This document shows positions 46,425 to 58,468 of a stretch of DNA of 64,000 nt, piece after piece (within the stretch, counting starts at the first letter, position 1; every line of letters starts with the position of its first letter). Source of the DNA: JAHJQZ01 sp963676075 (lineage in GTDB: Bacteria; Pseudomonadota; Alphaproteobacteria; Rhizobiales; Devosiaceae); NCBI GenBank assembly GCA_963676075.2, contig CAXXNZ010000001.1:1-64000 (forward strand), written 5' to 3'. A program made the translations under genes and the position numbers. Under the pieces are notes generated by a model that did no database searches, was not told the DNA's origin, and worked only from the letters and a program-made list of their open reading frames with translations.

Positions 46425-47596
46425 TCAATTTTTGGCTAAGAATCTTTGAAAAAATCTGTAATTCTTTTAGATTTCGCATTTCTCATTTGCAGATAATTTA
46501 TATCCTGCTGTACATGTGACGCAGGTAGTGGCTGATAAGCAATTAAGACAGTTAGCTGCACAAGGTTCACACTATGATGGGGCGGTCATATAATATCCAG
46601 TAGGACAAGCTTAATTTGCTACAACGCATTCTCCATTTGCAGATAATTTATATCCTGCTGTACATGTGACGCAGGTAGTGGCTGATAAGCAATTAAGACA
46701 GTTAGCTGCACAAGGTTCACACTATGATGGGGCGGTCATATAATATCCAGTAGGACAAGCTTAATTTGCTACAACGCATTCTCCATTTGCAGATAATTTA
46801 TATCCTGCTGTACATGTGACGCAGGTAGTGGCTGATAAGCAATTAAGACAGTTAGCTGCACAAGGTTCACACTATGATGGGGCGGTCATATAATATCCAG
46901 TAGGACAAGCTTAATTTGCTACAACGCATTCTCCATTTGCAGATAATTTATATCCTGCTGTACATGTGACGCAGGTAGTGGCTGATAAGCAATTAAGACA
47001 GTTAGCTGCACAAGGTTCACACTATGATGGGGCGGTCATATAATATCCAGTAGGACAAGCTTAATTTGCTACAACGCATTCTCCATTTGCAGATAATTTA
47101 TATCCTGCTGTACATGTGACGCAGGTAGTGGCTGATAAGCAATTAAGACAGTTAGCTGCACAAGGTTCACACTATGATGGGGCGGTCATATAATATCCAG
47201 TAGGACAAGCTTAATTTGCTACAACGCATTCTCCATTTGCAGATAATTTATATCCTGCTGTACATGTGACGCAGGTAGTGGCTGATAAGCAATTAAGACA
47301 GTTAGCTGCACAAGGTTCACACTATGATGGGGCGGTCATATAATATCCAGTAGGACAAGCTTAATTTGCTACAACGCATTCTCCATTTGCAGATAATTTA
47401 TATCCTGCTGTACATGTGACGCAGCTAGTGGCTGATAAGCAATTAAGACAGTTAGCTGCACAAAATTAGCATCTATAAAATATTTACAACAAAAATAAAA
47501 TCCAAACTTATTTCCATCAAAATATTAGTTTTGAAGACATGGTTCACACTAGAAACTAACTAAAAGTCCTAGTAAAAGAATTAATTGTAATGACAT
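46425..47596 (-). CDS. Cysteine-rich surface protein of identical 50-residue repeats
   Basis: ATG 47596 with signal peptide (MSLQLILLLGLLVSF) followed by CEPCLQNQYFDGNK. A 35-nt intron (GTTTGG...ATAG) joins this to the repeat array. Each unit: CAANCLNCLSATTCVTCTAG, YKLSANGECVVANQACPTGY, YMTAPSQCEP, with ten Cys. This is the furin-like / insect-TNFR-like Cys pattern common in ciliate surface antigens and leishmanolysin-like proteins. The last unit passes into ANEKCEIQKNYRFFQRFLAK and TGA 46425. No C-terminal hydrophobic anchor is visible, so it may be secreted. About 375 residues. Confidence 0.78.
46474..47463 (-). repeat. 150-bp perfect coding tandem repeat (about 6.6 copies)
   Basis: CTCCATTTGCAGATAATTTA recurs every 150 bp from about 46631 to 47381, with a partial diverged unit at 46474. 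Units are identical by eye, except GCAGGTAGTG becoming GCAGCTAGTG near 47424 in the last unit. Confidence 0.95.
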
Positions 47597-48218
47597 AACT
47601 AAAGATTTGTTTTATTTAAATTTTATTATTCCACAAAAACTTAGCATAATTTATATTTAGTTTAATTGCTATTTTTAGTTTTCAAAACCTATTTTAAATT
47701 CATTGTTTTAATATTTTTTATTAATTTAATTTTACAAAATATATTTAAAAAAAAACTATTTTTATAATTTATAAAATTTTTATTTTTCAAATTTAATTAT
47801 TTTATAATTTATAAGATCATTAAATGTCATTTTAGAAAAGCAATTTGATTGTTTCTTAGTAAGGAGTTATAGGATAAGATTTAGAATCTTATTTTTAAAG
47901 CTTTTTCTTAATACTTCCATTTTTATTTTTAATTTATTGTTTTTAAATTATTTCAAAGAAATTCAAATTATTTTTATCAGAGTTTTTATTAGTAAATTTC
48001 TTCTGAATTGATAAACTATTATTATTATTAATTTTTTAACAATTTTCAAAGAGTTTTGTATTTTAATTTTTGTTACTTTAAGCTTACAGAAAATTATTAT
48101 TAAGTGGAAATTATTTTGCCAAATTATTTAATTTACTTTAAATTACATTTGTTGGGATTTTATTTTTTTATTGAACTTAAGATTTTGCCATTTTATTGTT
48201 TTTTTTTAATACTTTATT
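47597..48218. other. Intergenic AT-rich DNA
   Basis: 620 bp of about 85% A+T with T-rich runs. No gene or RNA recognised. Confidence 0.5.
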
Positions 48219-48908
48219 TCATTTTTTATCCTTAACTTTATTTTACTCAACAGAATGGTTTTCAATGATTAATTTATTTTATTAAACTAATTTTTATGTA
48301 TCCAGTATATTAGGATAAACCTCCTTTTATTTTATAATATTATTGTCATTATTAAGAATAAAGGAATTTCATTCCGCATTAATAATTTCTTATTTTGAAT
48401 TATTCTAATCCTCAATTTAAATACTCCAATCCGGATAATAAATATTAAATTCCACAGTCTCAAAACTTAATTCTTATTCACATCTTTTTAAATCTTTTAA
48501 AAATGATTGTCCATCATTATCCTTCAATTCATTAAAATTTAGTAGATCCTGATTACAATCCTCATTAAAATCAATTTCAAAATTCGATTATTCTTAGTTA
48601 TCACTACTGTTATCAATCCAAGATAAATCTTTAATTTAATCATTGAGAAATAATTTAATTTTTGCAAAGTAATTCTATTCTAATAAATTTTCTATAAAAG
48701 AGTGATAAAAGTTATAAATTTATGCAGGCTTTTCTTAAAATTCTTATTTTCTTAAAAATTATTTGCTTTCATCTTCTAGATAGTATTTTACAAACAATTA
48801 ATTTTATCTTTAAGAATCAGTTTTGGATTTTATCTGTAGAATTATCCCTAAAGAGAAAAGCTAGCAATTTTAATACTTTTTGATAAGAAAAATATGGGGT
48901 AGAAACAT
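48219..48908 (-). CDS. Hypothetical acidic protein
   Basis: One open frame of 229 residues from ATG 48908 (MFLPHIFLIKKYQNCQLFSL) to TGA 48219, without any internal TGA. The middle is helical (FVKYYLEDESKQFLRKQEFQ, SFIENLLEQNYFAKIKLFLN), then an acidic Asn-rich stretch (NFEIDFNEDCNQDLLNFNEL) and FETVEFNIYYPDWSIQIED. Composition is that of a soluble protein. Family not recognised. Confidence 0.5.
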
Positions 48909-49088
48909 TGATTTGTTTGTATTCTTTGTTAGTACTTGTTGATTTTCTCAAATATTTTAAAAAAAAAAACAAATATTTTAAATTTCAATTTAATTTTTTT
49001 ATAAACTAAAATTCGAGCTTAATAAAAATTATTAAAAAGGCGCCTTTTTATTAAAAGTTTATAAATTTAAAGTAAATTATTTAAACAA

Positions 49089-51243
49089 ATGGACGAAATT
49101 CCAGATATTGAAATAATTCTCCCTGAATAAACTGATTAAAACAAAGATTTCGCATAAAAACTTAACTTGCATGAGCTAACAAAGAGTCCGATTGATATCA
49201 AACTGCCTTAATCCTTGATTGATAAAGTAAAGGATTCCAAAGGAAAGTAATCAGCTTTAGATAAATAAAAGAAAAGTTAAAAAAAAGAAGAGTTATTGAA
49301 TATTGTTCCTTAACCAGATCTTGGTGCAATCAAGAGAGAACTCTTTGCATAGAGGCTAGAAAATTAATAAATTTCAGCGTAAAATTAAAATATTCTTGAA
49401 ACAGAAATCCAACCAAAAAAGGTTTCAAAAACTGAAATCTATTAGGATTATAATTGTATGTTAAATATGACGGATGTAGCCTATGGGGTGAAAGGACATA
49501 ATAAATTTTATTAAATCCAATTGTAAAAAAAAAGAGATGAATTCATAATTTTTACTAAATGGGGACGTGTTGGAGCATAGAATCCTTAATCTTCTATTGT
49601 TGCTTATACAAATTAGTATGATGCAATTTCTGCTTTTAAGAAAAAATTTTTTGATAAGACATTAAATAGGTTCCTTTATTATTAGAAATTAAAGCGAAAA
49701 ATAGTTGGGATAATAGAGATAGTTTTTCTACAAAGCCAGGGAAATATACTTTGATTGATTTAGATGCTGAAGGGAATTCAATGAAAGCAACAGAAATTTA
49801 AATTTAGAATTAAAAAAATCTAGCAATTACTGCAAAAATTTAGTCAATTCCAAGTACTTTACCGGAAAAAGTATTTTAATTATTGGCAGATATTTGGGAT
49901 ATTAAATAAATGACACGCACTTTATAAGGTTCTTTGATTAGCCGAATTTACAAAATACTTTTAAGATTTGAATTTTGATGTGGAAAAATGTCCATTAGGA
50001 AAGCTTTCTGCGATCTAAATCTCAAAAGGCTATAAGATTCTAACATAAATTCAAAATACGCTTTAGAAAAGTGGAAAATAAACATTGATAATTGAATTGA
50101 CTAATCAATTCTATACAAATATTCCTTAAGTTGAATTTTATAAATTATGTTAGTAACTATTGATAAGAATTACGGAATGAAAAAACTGCCTTTAATAGAA
50201 TCCATGAAACTTCTTCGAGAAAAGGTTTAACTACTTGATATTTTAAAAGAACTGGATATTGCAAGTAAATTAATGCAATTATCCTTTGATAATGTCTCTA
50301 AATTTTCATATTTATCAAAATTTATTTTTGTAATAGAGTACTGTCAAAAACAAAAATCCTATTGACTTATTTTACGAAAATATCAAAATTTAAATATCAC
50401 ATCTGAATTCAAGTACTAAAAATTATTAGATTATTTCTGAAATGGTGTTTAATACACACGCTCCCACACATAATAAATATTCTTTGCAAATTTTAGTTTT
50501 TTTAATTCATAAAAATAGGTTATTATTTTTAGGACATATTTGAAGTCAATCGGTTTTCAGAAAATAGAAGGTATTTTGCTTTTAATGATTTGTAAAATAA
50601 ATGTAATAACAAATATAATTTTAATCTATTATTTAGAATTATTGTTTCATGGAACGAGAATGACAAATTTTGTAGGAATTTTAAACAATGGACTTAAAGT
50701 TGCACCGCCCGACGCTCCTATAACAGGATACATGTTTGGTAATGCATTTTTAATATATTAATTATTAAAAACTGTTATTTAGGAAAAGGAATTTATTTTA
50801 CTGATGTAGTTTCAAAAGCAGCTAATTATTGCCATGCAACGAAAGATAATCCCTATGGATTATTAATAATTTGCGAAGTGGCATTAGGCAATTTTTTAAT
50901 TGTTAATAATTAATATAAGGAAACTAATTTAATATTTATGCTGCAAAGCAGTTTCCACGACCACCAAAATTCTATCATAGTGTTTGTGGCGTTGGCTCAA
51001 TGAGAACAAACCCTGCTGGGAAAATAGTATATAGTAATAATAATGTGATAGTTAACACAGGTTAAACAAAAAAATTTAGTTGTGTAAATAAATTATAATA
51101 AAGGGAAAATTATTAATAATGAAGATATGCAAGAAAATCAAATAGAATCTAAATTACAATACACTGAGTATATTGTTTACGATGTTGGATAAGTGAAAAT
51201 TAATTATATCGTGAAATTAAAGTTCAAATTTTAAGAGAATTGA
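49089..51243 (+). CDS. Poly(ADP-ribose) polymerase with WGR and catalytic domains
   Basis: PARP1/2/3-type nuclear DNA-break sensor that writes poly(ADP-ribose). ATG 49089; basic Lys/Gln N-terminus without zinc fingers. WGR domain: MTDVAYGVKGHNKFYQIQL, FTKWGRVGAQ, FFDKTLNSWDNRDSF (across a 35-nt intron), KPGKYTLIDLD. Regulatory helices: EKCPLGKLSAIQISKGYKIL, IPQNYGMKKLPLIESMKLL. Catalytic fold: NTHAPTHNK, LLFHGTRMTNFVGIL (His), GYMFGKGIYFTDVVSKAANY (Tyr), SVCGVGSMR, TEYIVYDVGQV (Glu), so the HYE triad for chain synthesis is complete. Introns at the WGR end, after IPQ, after FDN, before DIFEVNR and before LLFHG restore the frame. Stop TGA 51241-51243. Length about 590 residues, like PARP2. Confidence 0.93.
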
Positions 51244-51345
51244 GTAAATATTTCTATACCTAAAATTTGTTTATTGTTTTTTAAAAATAAATTGAGTTTT
51301 CTAAACTTTATATATTAATTAAATTAAAAAATGTTACAAATTTTC

Positions 51346-53214
51346 TCATACAGAATTATAAATAACAATATTTTAATTAGGAAGATTCTGAAGATTAGTT
51401 TACAGCCAATTTAGATTATATTCATCGAAATTCAATTTAATTTCTTTCAAACACTAATTAGAATTCAAACAATTAAACGAATTTGCCGTGATTTTATAAC
51501 TTTTTTAAAGGTTAATTATTTATAATTTCACATTCTGTTAAAATACTTGCTCGATCCCAACATCATCAATATTATTTGATGCAATTTTGAGTTTAATTAA
51601 ATCTGGTTAGTTTCGGGATAGGAGGTTTAATGTTAGGTTATTACACCATTCTCCTCCAATAATTTTTTATAGATTTGCTAATCGTTCGAAAATTAGTTTT
51701 TAGGTTTCGGGTTCAAGTTCAAAGGGTAAATAATAACCATTTTTTATTTTCTTAACAATATTGAGAATTTTCAAGACTTAAAGTTGAGTTAATCTTGAAA
51801 TTTTCTCAAAAATTTCCTTTTATTCATTATTTTCAATTAAGACAATATAATTCAATTTAAGTACCTATAATTTATTCCAGAAGTTAATTGAACTCAGCCC
51901 ATTTACACCCATTATATAACAAGCAAATTTTTTCATTTATCCTTTTGTGCTCGTCATAAATTTATTCATTGCCTTATCGCCTAAAGCTTAATTCCACATA
52001 ATATTATGTATTTCCGTTGTTACAAGACTTAATTCTTCGACATTAACTTTATAAGCAACGAGACTTGTCAGCATCCCTTCTGTAATTCCTTTGGAAAAAT
52101 AATGAACTTTAAGTTGTTTGAGAGATTTGCATGTTTGGTAAAATTTTCATAAAACACGGTCAGTGATTCATCTGCATTAGCTGAGGTCGAGTAATGTTAG
52201 ACACGTGTAATTCGGGTAGATAATATCTCGAAGCATGAAACTATTACTGACAGTCTTAAGGTTTCCAAAATAAAGTTCTTTTAAATTGATGCACTTTTCC
52301 AGAATTTTTTTAAGAATTTATGACGGGATTTATTATTTTTTACGGCAATCAAAGCTTGTGATTTAACGTCAAACAAGAAGATTAAATTCTTTGTTGACAA
52401 GTTGGACAAGACGGAGTTCAACTTATGTCAAAAATTAAAAAATTTTGGCAATTAAAGAATCTGGGAATCTGTCAAATAAATTACTATTTGCCAGTGAGTA
52501 TGTATTATTTGCATCTGTTTTTATGATTTTTTATTTATCTAATTTTTATTGCTTTTCCATCACTGGAATAGTTTATCTTTTTTAAGCTTTAGTCACATTA
52601 TTAACTTATAAGTTTGATCGATTAACTTTATGTTAATTGTTATTTTATTGTTTATTTATATTATTATTATTTAATTTTTAGTTTTCTTTTAGTTGGCCTT
52701 TATTATTTTCTTAATTTGAAGTTTATTCAGGATTTTTTGTTTAAACATTTTTTTTCAATTAAGTTAAATATTGCATCCTAGCTGCCAAGATTTCTTTAAT
52801 CTTATCTCTCATTACTTCCAATGTCTTACATGTACTCTCGGAAATAAATAAGGAACTTAAATTTTACAACGATTCATTTGATTTCAAACTTACATCACTC
52901 CCTATTTAAATGTTTTTATTCTTTGTCATTTCTTCTTCAAATTAGATTGTTAATTTCCCATCCTTTACAAAATTATCAAAGATCTTTCGGATCTTTATCA
53001 ATGGAACTTATAAAATTATTTCCTGTAAATTATTGATTTAAATATAGGCTTGAAATTTTGTCTCGTTTGTTAGATTATCTAATTTGAATAAATCTGCATT
53101 GGAAAGAAGAAGAATTTGCTTTAATCTTGAATTTTTTTTAGAGATTTCAACTCCGTTGCGATGGATAGCAATTTTGCCGGTAAAATCAACCACTTTTTTG
53201 AGCTTTTATTGCAT
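51346..53214 (-). CDS. Leucine-rich-repeat (RNI-like) protein
   Basis: ATG 53214 (MQQKLKKVVDFTGKIAIHRN). A helical N-terminal region is followed by irregular leucine-rich repeats: CINLKELYFGNLKTV, CLTLLDLSQCRWITDRVLWK, CKSLKQLKVHYFSKGITEGM, NVEELSLV, LTQLKVLKIL, NVKLQIINLQ, CLKEIKLNF. The spacing (LxxLxLxxC) fits Cys-containing/RNI-type repeats used for protein binding. Ends near TGA 51346. A TGA Trp occurs in a repeat (CRWITD). No F-box seen with confidence. About 600 residues. Confidence 0.7.
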
Positions 53215-53444
53215 TAAAAAATTAAAGTAAAATTTTTTAAAAATTTCTTTCAATTTGCCGCTTTTTAATTTTATTTGGGTTAATGCAGTCAAAATTAAGT
53301 ATTAAATTAAAATTTATATAATAAGTGTAACATAAAAAAATTTATCAATTCAAAAAAACAAAAAATTGCCTAAAAGACATAAAGACAATGAAAATAATAT
53401 TTATTATTAATATTTATTATAAAATAATATTTGTGAATTAATTT

Positions 53445-54656
53445 ATGGGATAAACCTGCTGTTAACAAAAAGATTCAAATGATCATTATAATTCTTATAT
53501 GAATCCATAATAACCCTATTAAAAAAGCCACTTATCTGAAGAATAGTAAAATCGTAATTCAAGTCTTCCTGATGAAAATCAAGAGTCAAAAGCGTTTGGA
53601 TAAATATAAATCTCAGAAGGTACAGAGAGCAATAAAAAGTATATTTTTCTTAATGAAATAATTTTAAATAAGGTAACATGCGCCTTTAACGGATTTAGCA
53701 AAAAAAATAGATTAACTCCCAGATTTTAGTAATGAAGCAACCCGAGAAGCAAAATAAAAGTTTGGTGAATTTGAATATACTACTGAAACATTAAATTAAG
53801 AAATATCTGAATTGCCTATCTTAGGCCCATATTAATTCGAGAATAAAGCTGTATATTTCGGCTAATGAAAATCAGGTAAAAGACATGGTAAAGGGAAATA
53901 ACTATGGCCTGATGGATCAGAGTATGAAGGGTATTGATAAAATAATATGACTAATGGTCAAGGCAGACTAGTTCATGCTGATGGAGATGTTTATATTGGG
54001 TAATGAAAGGATGATAAAGCAAATGGAAAAGGAGTTTATTTTAAAAATCAGTATATATAATAATAAATTGTGTTTGTTAGAGTTATGTTCATATGGATGG
54101 TGCGAAGTTTGAAGGAGACTGGTATGAAGATAAATAAGAAGGATTTGGGATTGAAATATGGCCAGATGGAGGTTATAAATATATGGTTAAATTTGATTAG
54201 CAAGGTATGAAGGAGAATATTAGGATGGGAAAAAATAAGGACATGGGAAATTCTTTTGGTCTGATAATTCAATTTATGAGGGTGAATTCTTTGATAATAA
54301 TATATAGGGTTATGGGACTTATCATTGGGCGGATAGCAGGAAATACACTGGGAATTGGTAAAAAATTACAAATAATGTGATAAAATTTTAGAAAATTTAA
54401 TAAAATGGAAGGAAATGGAGAATTCATCTGGCCTGATGGAAGGAAATATATTGGTGATTATTACGATGATTAAAAGCATGGATATGGAGTGTTTGAATGG
54501 CCGGATGGAAGGAAATATAAAGGAACTTGGCAATTTGGAAAGTAACATGGGAGCGGAGTTTATGTCGGAGCTAATATGAAGGAGAAATAAGGATTATGGG
54601 AAAATGGGAAAAGATTGAAATGGGTGAAATAAGAAACTTCTGATGAAATAGATTGA
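53445..54656 (+). CDS. MORN-repeat protein with N-terminal lipidation motif
   Basis: ATG 53445 starts MGQTCCQQK: Gly2 for N-myristoylation and Cys5/Cys6 for palmitoylation, predicting membrane attachment. A linker (LPDFSNEATREAKQKFGEFE, LPILGPYQFENKAVYFGQW) leads into at least nine MORN repeats: KSGKRHGKGKQLWPDGSEYE, GYWQNNMTNGQGRLVHADGD, EGDWYEDKQEGFGIEIWPDG, ADSRKYTGNW, WPDGRKYIGDYYDDQKHGYG, WPDGRKYKGTWQFGKQHGSG. Trp of several repeats is TGA. Introns of 34, 46, 29 and 34 nt are needed. The last (54358-54391) splits a TGA Trp codon. Ends TSDEID at TGA 54654-54656. Closely resembles lipidated MORN proteins of other ciliates, found at cortex and cilia. Confidence 0.88.
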
Positions 54657-54746
54657 TTTATTAATAGTAAAATATTGTGAATTTTTAATGTATAAATTCA
54701 TTATAAAAATAGTTTTTTTAAAAATAATTATACTTTAAAAACAATA

Positions 54747-56021
54747 ATGTAAAAATTATTAATTTGTTTGTGTTTTGCTTCTCTTACAACCCTATTACAT
54801 TGCGGTACTATATTTAATATTTATATTTCCCCAATAGTTAGCTTTATTCCATTGTCCAACATCAATTATACTGATTACATTGAGGTTTAAGTTGGGACTC
54901 CTGCTCAAAAAGTTTATATGTTAATTGATAATAATGCTTGTGTAATAATTGAGAAATCATTTAGATAATAATATATAAATAGATTAGTTGGATTCCAAGT
55001 TCTGCTTACAATTCAAGTGTTTCTTCATCAACAAATCTTAGTTAAACTTATCAAAATTATACAATTTCTTCTTCTTCCTATCGTACTTTTTTTCTTCTTT
55101 TGAAATTAAGTAATTTATAAAGTTGGAGGTTACTCAGCATCTGATTATTTCTCAATCCCTGAGATTTAGATAAATGAGGTCATGTTTAAGTTTTTTTATG
55201 CAGTGAATGAAAATGGAACACCAGTGAGTTAAAAATATGGGTTAATCATAATTAACTTTTTTATATATAATTATTATTTTTTTGATGTAAAGAGTATTAG
55301 GATTTTCGCCAGATCCCTCATGCACATAAAATATCTTCACAAAAGCATAAGAAATTGGATAGCTTAATAATGCTGTGATAGGATTAGAAATTTCGCCAGA
55401 CAAAAATGTTTGTTATATAAAGATAATTGCTTATTAGGTTACAAGTAAACTGTACATGTCTTTTGAGAATTTCCCTAAGAATCTTAATTTTAGTTGGATT
55501 AATTAAACCAATAATACCAACTGGAAAATTCCAATAAATAGTCTCAAGGTTGATGGAATTACCGAAAATACACCAAATTAAAGTATTATAATATCTTCAT
55601 AAACTTCACCCTTATTCCTTTCAACAAGTTATAACTAATTTCTTTTAAACATTATAAGATGCTTATTAAGCAGTGATATAAAATGTTGCAATAATTTCTT
55701 ATTGTAGTTAGAGTCAAGGGTATTATTTATGTCCATGTATTAACAATGACGTTACTAATTAATACCCAGATATTTAAATTGAATTTGGGGATATTAATAA
55801 TTTGAATATCACGATATCTTCTTCTGATTATTTAATCCCTGTATTAATTGATTAAATTAATTGATTTTTAGCTCTCCGGCTCAGGGACATATTGTATCCT
55901 TGGAATTTATGAAAACAAAAATCCTTTAGAAGCAAACACAATGTTGTTTGGTGATACTTTTATGTAAACAATGTTTTTTGCTTTTGACAAGCAAAATTAG
56001 TTACTTGGATTAGCAAAATGA
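54747..56021 (+). CDS. Aspartyl protease-like protein, catalytically degenerate
   Basis: Pepsin-like (A1) fold in the secretory pathway. ATG 54747, signal peptide (MQKLLICLCFASLTTLLHC). N-lobe: YTDYIEVQVGTPAQKVYMLI then DNNAC where DTGS is expected, then SWIPSSAYNSSVSSS across a 41-nt intron. C-lobe: VLGFSPDPSCTQ, then SIIISSQTSPLFLSTSY where family members have xIxDSGTS. So the second catalytic Asp is Ser and both glycines are gone. The end CILGIYENKNPLEANTMLFG followed by DTFMQTMFFAFDKQNQLLGL matches the A1 C-terminus (LGDxFLRxxYxVFDxxNxxxGxA). Stop TGA 56019. Probably a non-enzymatic binding or storage protein. Confidence 0.8.
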
Positions 56022-56151
56022 CCATTAGAATAAATAAAATCAATTTACAAAACAAATAAAATTTATTATTTTCTTCCAAAGAAGCAGTTTTACTTATTTT
56101 AATATTTTTTTAATTAATTAATTAAATATATTTTTATTAAAATATCAAAAT

Positions 56152-57745
56152 ATGGATCTTGAATTAACATTATCTTCATTAGGTTCTCCTTAATTGCGTG
56201 CAACAAAGTCTGAATAATAATTATTTTTTATACAATAAATAATTTTCAAAAGATTAATTAAATTGAATTATTAAATCAAAGATCGCTTTTCTCACCCACA
56301 TAGTTATTTATCAAATCTAGGTTCAAATTAATATAATTATGGACTTGGCCCTTCCACGTATAATGTTAATATAAGTACCTTTAATAAAAAAAATGGTTAT
56401 GAATCTAAAAGAAGGTTTGAGGCTCAGGTAGTAATTTGTTTGTAATTTAATCTTTAAATTAGAGTTTGCAATCTTTTGTTAAAAATTTTAGCTCGGATAA
56501 AAGTATTAAATGTAAATAATCTTTAGTGAACTATTTTTTAAGAATAATTGGTAACAGATAATAAGCACACAATTCGAAATTATTAAATTAGTGACAGATT
56601 TACCAACCCTAAAAACAAAATTCAAAGTGATAATTTTTAATGTGAATTTTTAAATAATTTTAATTAATTTTCTTTTACTAGTTATTCATCACAAAACTTT
56701 GAATGAAAGCCATTCGTCGAAAAACTCCCATGAATTAAAGTTTAGTTCTCATTTTCTTCCAACAATTCCAATCATTGAATCCTAAAAATATGGTTATAAA
56801 CTAAAGTTGGAAAAAGAAAAAGAAAAGTTTTGAAAAAAATTAGAACATGCAGCGTTGGAAAGACCTATAATGAGTACAATTTTATTACATTAATAATAAA
56901 TACATTTTTAAGAAAAATTTGAAACAAAATTTTTGAATTTGGAAGAATAGAAATCTTAGGCATCTAGTGTTAAAAGATTTAAATTCTTGGCCCCAATAAT
57001 AAAAGAATAAGAATAAAATTAGGATGAATCTATTAAAAATGCAGATAATAAAAATAATAGTATTATTTCAAATGAATTTGAATAATAATACAATCCGCCA
57101 GTAAAAGAAGAAGAGTAATTCGTATAAAATGATTAATCAGTAAAAGAAGTTTAAAAATAGGATGAGTCCATTAAAAATGTACATACTAAAAATTATAGTA
57201 TTATGTCAAATGAATTTGAATAAAACAATCCGCCAATAAAAGAAGAAGAGTAATTCGTATAAAATGATTCATCAGTAAAAGAAGTTTAAAATTAGGATGA
57301 ATCAATTATAAATGTACATCCTAAAAACAAAAGCATTATTTCAAATGAATTTGAATAAAATGATAACCAATAATAAAATATTCCATTAAAAAAAGAAGGG
57401 GAATAATAATTAGTTTAAAATTAAGATGAATCCATTAAAAATATTTCAAATGAATTTGAATAAAATGATAACACAATTGAAGGCCAATAATAAAATATTC
57501 CATTAAAATAAGAAGAGGAATAATAATTAGTTTAAAATTAAGATGAATCTATTAAAAATAAACATACTAATAAAATTACAAATGAAATTGAATAAAATGA
57601 TAACAAAATTGAATAAGAATAATAATAATAAAATAACGAAGCTCTTGAAAATCCCGTTGAGTAAAATTCAAAAGAAATAAAATAGAATTAAGAATAGACA
57701 GCAAGATTTTAACCAATAGAAGATTAACAAAATGAATAAACATGA
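56152..57745 (+). CDS. Gln/Glu-rich repeat protein, possible SHIPPO-type N-terminus
   Basis: ATG 56152. N-terminal part has a GLGPSTYNVNI segment like STPGP/SHIPPO repeats of ciliary proteins, only one copy seen. After an intron near 56428-56462 and a coiled coil (LKLEKEKEKFWKKLEHAALE), the C-terminal 270 residues are five to six degenerate repeats of about 40 residues: QDESIKN, SIISNEFEQ, PVKEEEQFVQ. Gln is written TAA/TAG throughout. Ends at TGA 57743-57745. Repeat expansions look recent, since units 1 and 2 are nearly identical. Confidence 0.62.
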
Positions 57746-57942
57746 ATTTTTTGAAAAAATATAATTTTTTTCAATAAAATTTATTTAAAAATATTGAATT
57801 GGAAGTAATAGAATATAATAAATTCTATTCTTATTATTTAATTCAAGAATGTATTATTTTATGATGAATTAATTATTAACTAATGAGTTCTTATCATTTT
57901 TTATAAAAAAAATTGTTAAAATAAATTTTGTTTTTATCAAAA

Positions 57943-58371
57943 ATGGGTTTTGGAATCTGTAAAAATAGTATTAATGATGAATACCCGTAAGCGTTACCAA
58001 CTACTGAATTGAATTTGCAACGCTCGAGAGGAGCTAAAAATCTCAATAACGATTCAGAACTTTCAAATAATTATAGGTCAGCCAGTGTACATAATCTCGT
58101 ACCATTTATTAAATTAAAAAAAATTATCCCTGAAGAAATCAAGCTTGCGACAGTTACGAGAATAAGATTGGATAAATTGTGTATAGCTATTGAATACCCA
58201 ACTTCTAAGAAAAAACCTCCAAGAAAAATAAAATTTTCTGAAGGGATTAATTCGTTTTTTGAAAATAAGGAAAGGTAAATTGATGCTATTGTTGTGAGTT
58301 TTTAGCTAAGTTTTAATAGTTTATTTTATTTTAATGTTAGTTGGGAAAAAATATTATTTTAATTCAAATGA
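57943..58371 (+). CDS. Small N-myristoylated protein
   Basis: ATG 57943 starts MGFGICKNS: Gly2 and Cys6, a dual lipidation pattern. Basic middle (RSRGAKNLNNDSELSNNYRS, VTRIRLDKLCIAIEYPTSKK) and KIKFSEGINSFFENKE. The frame runs past TAA 58276 (Gln) to TGA 58369; a 3' intron starting at 58274 is possible. Family not recognised. Confidence 0.5.
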
Positions 58372-58468
58372 ATAATCGTTGACTAATATTTCAAAAAATA
58401 TTTTCAAAAGTTTCTAAGAATAAAAAAGTTTAATAAAAGGAGTAATTGAAGAAAAAGATTTTTGTTTT

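Noticed and set aside
46474..47463. Non-coding satellite
   Set aside because: 150 bp is a multiple of three and the minus strand reads a Cys-rich protein through all units with a signal peptide upstream.
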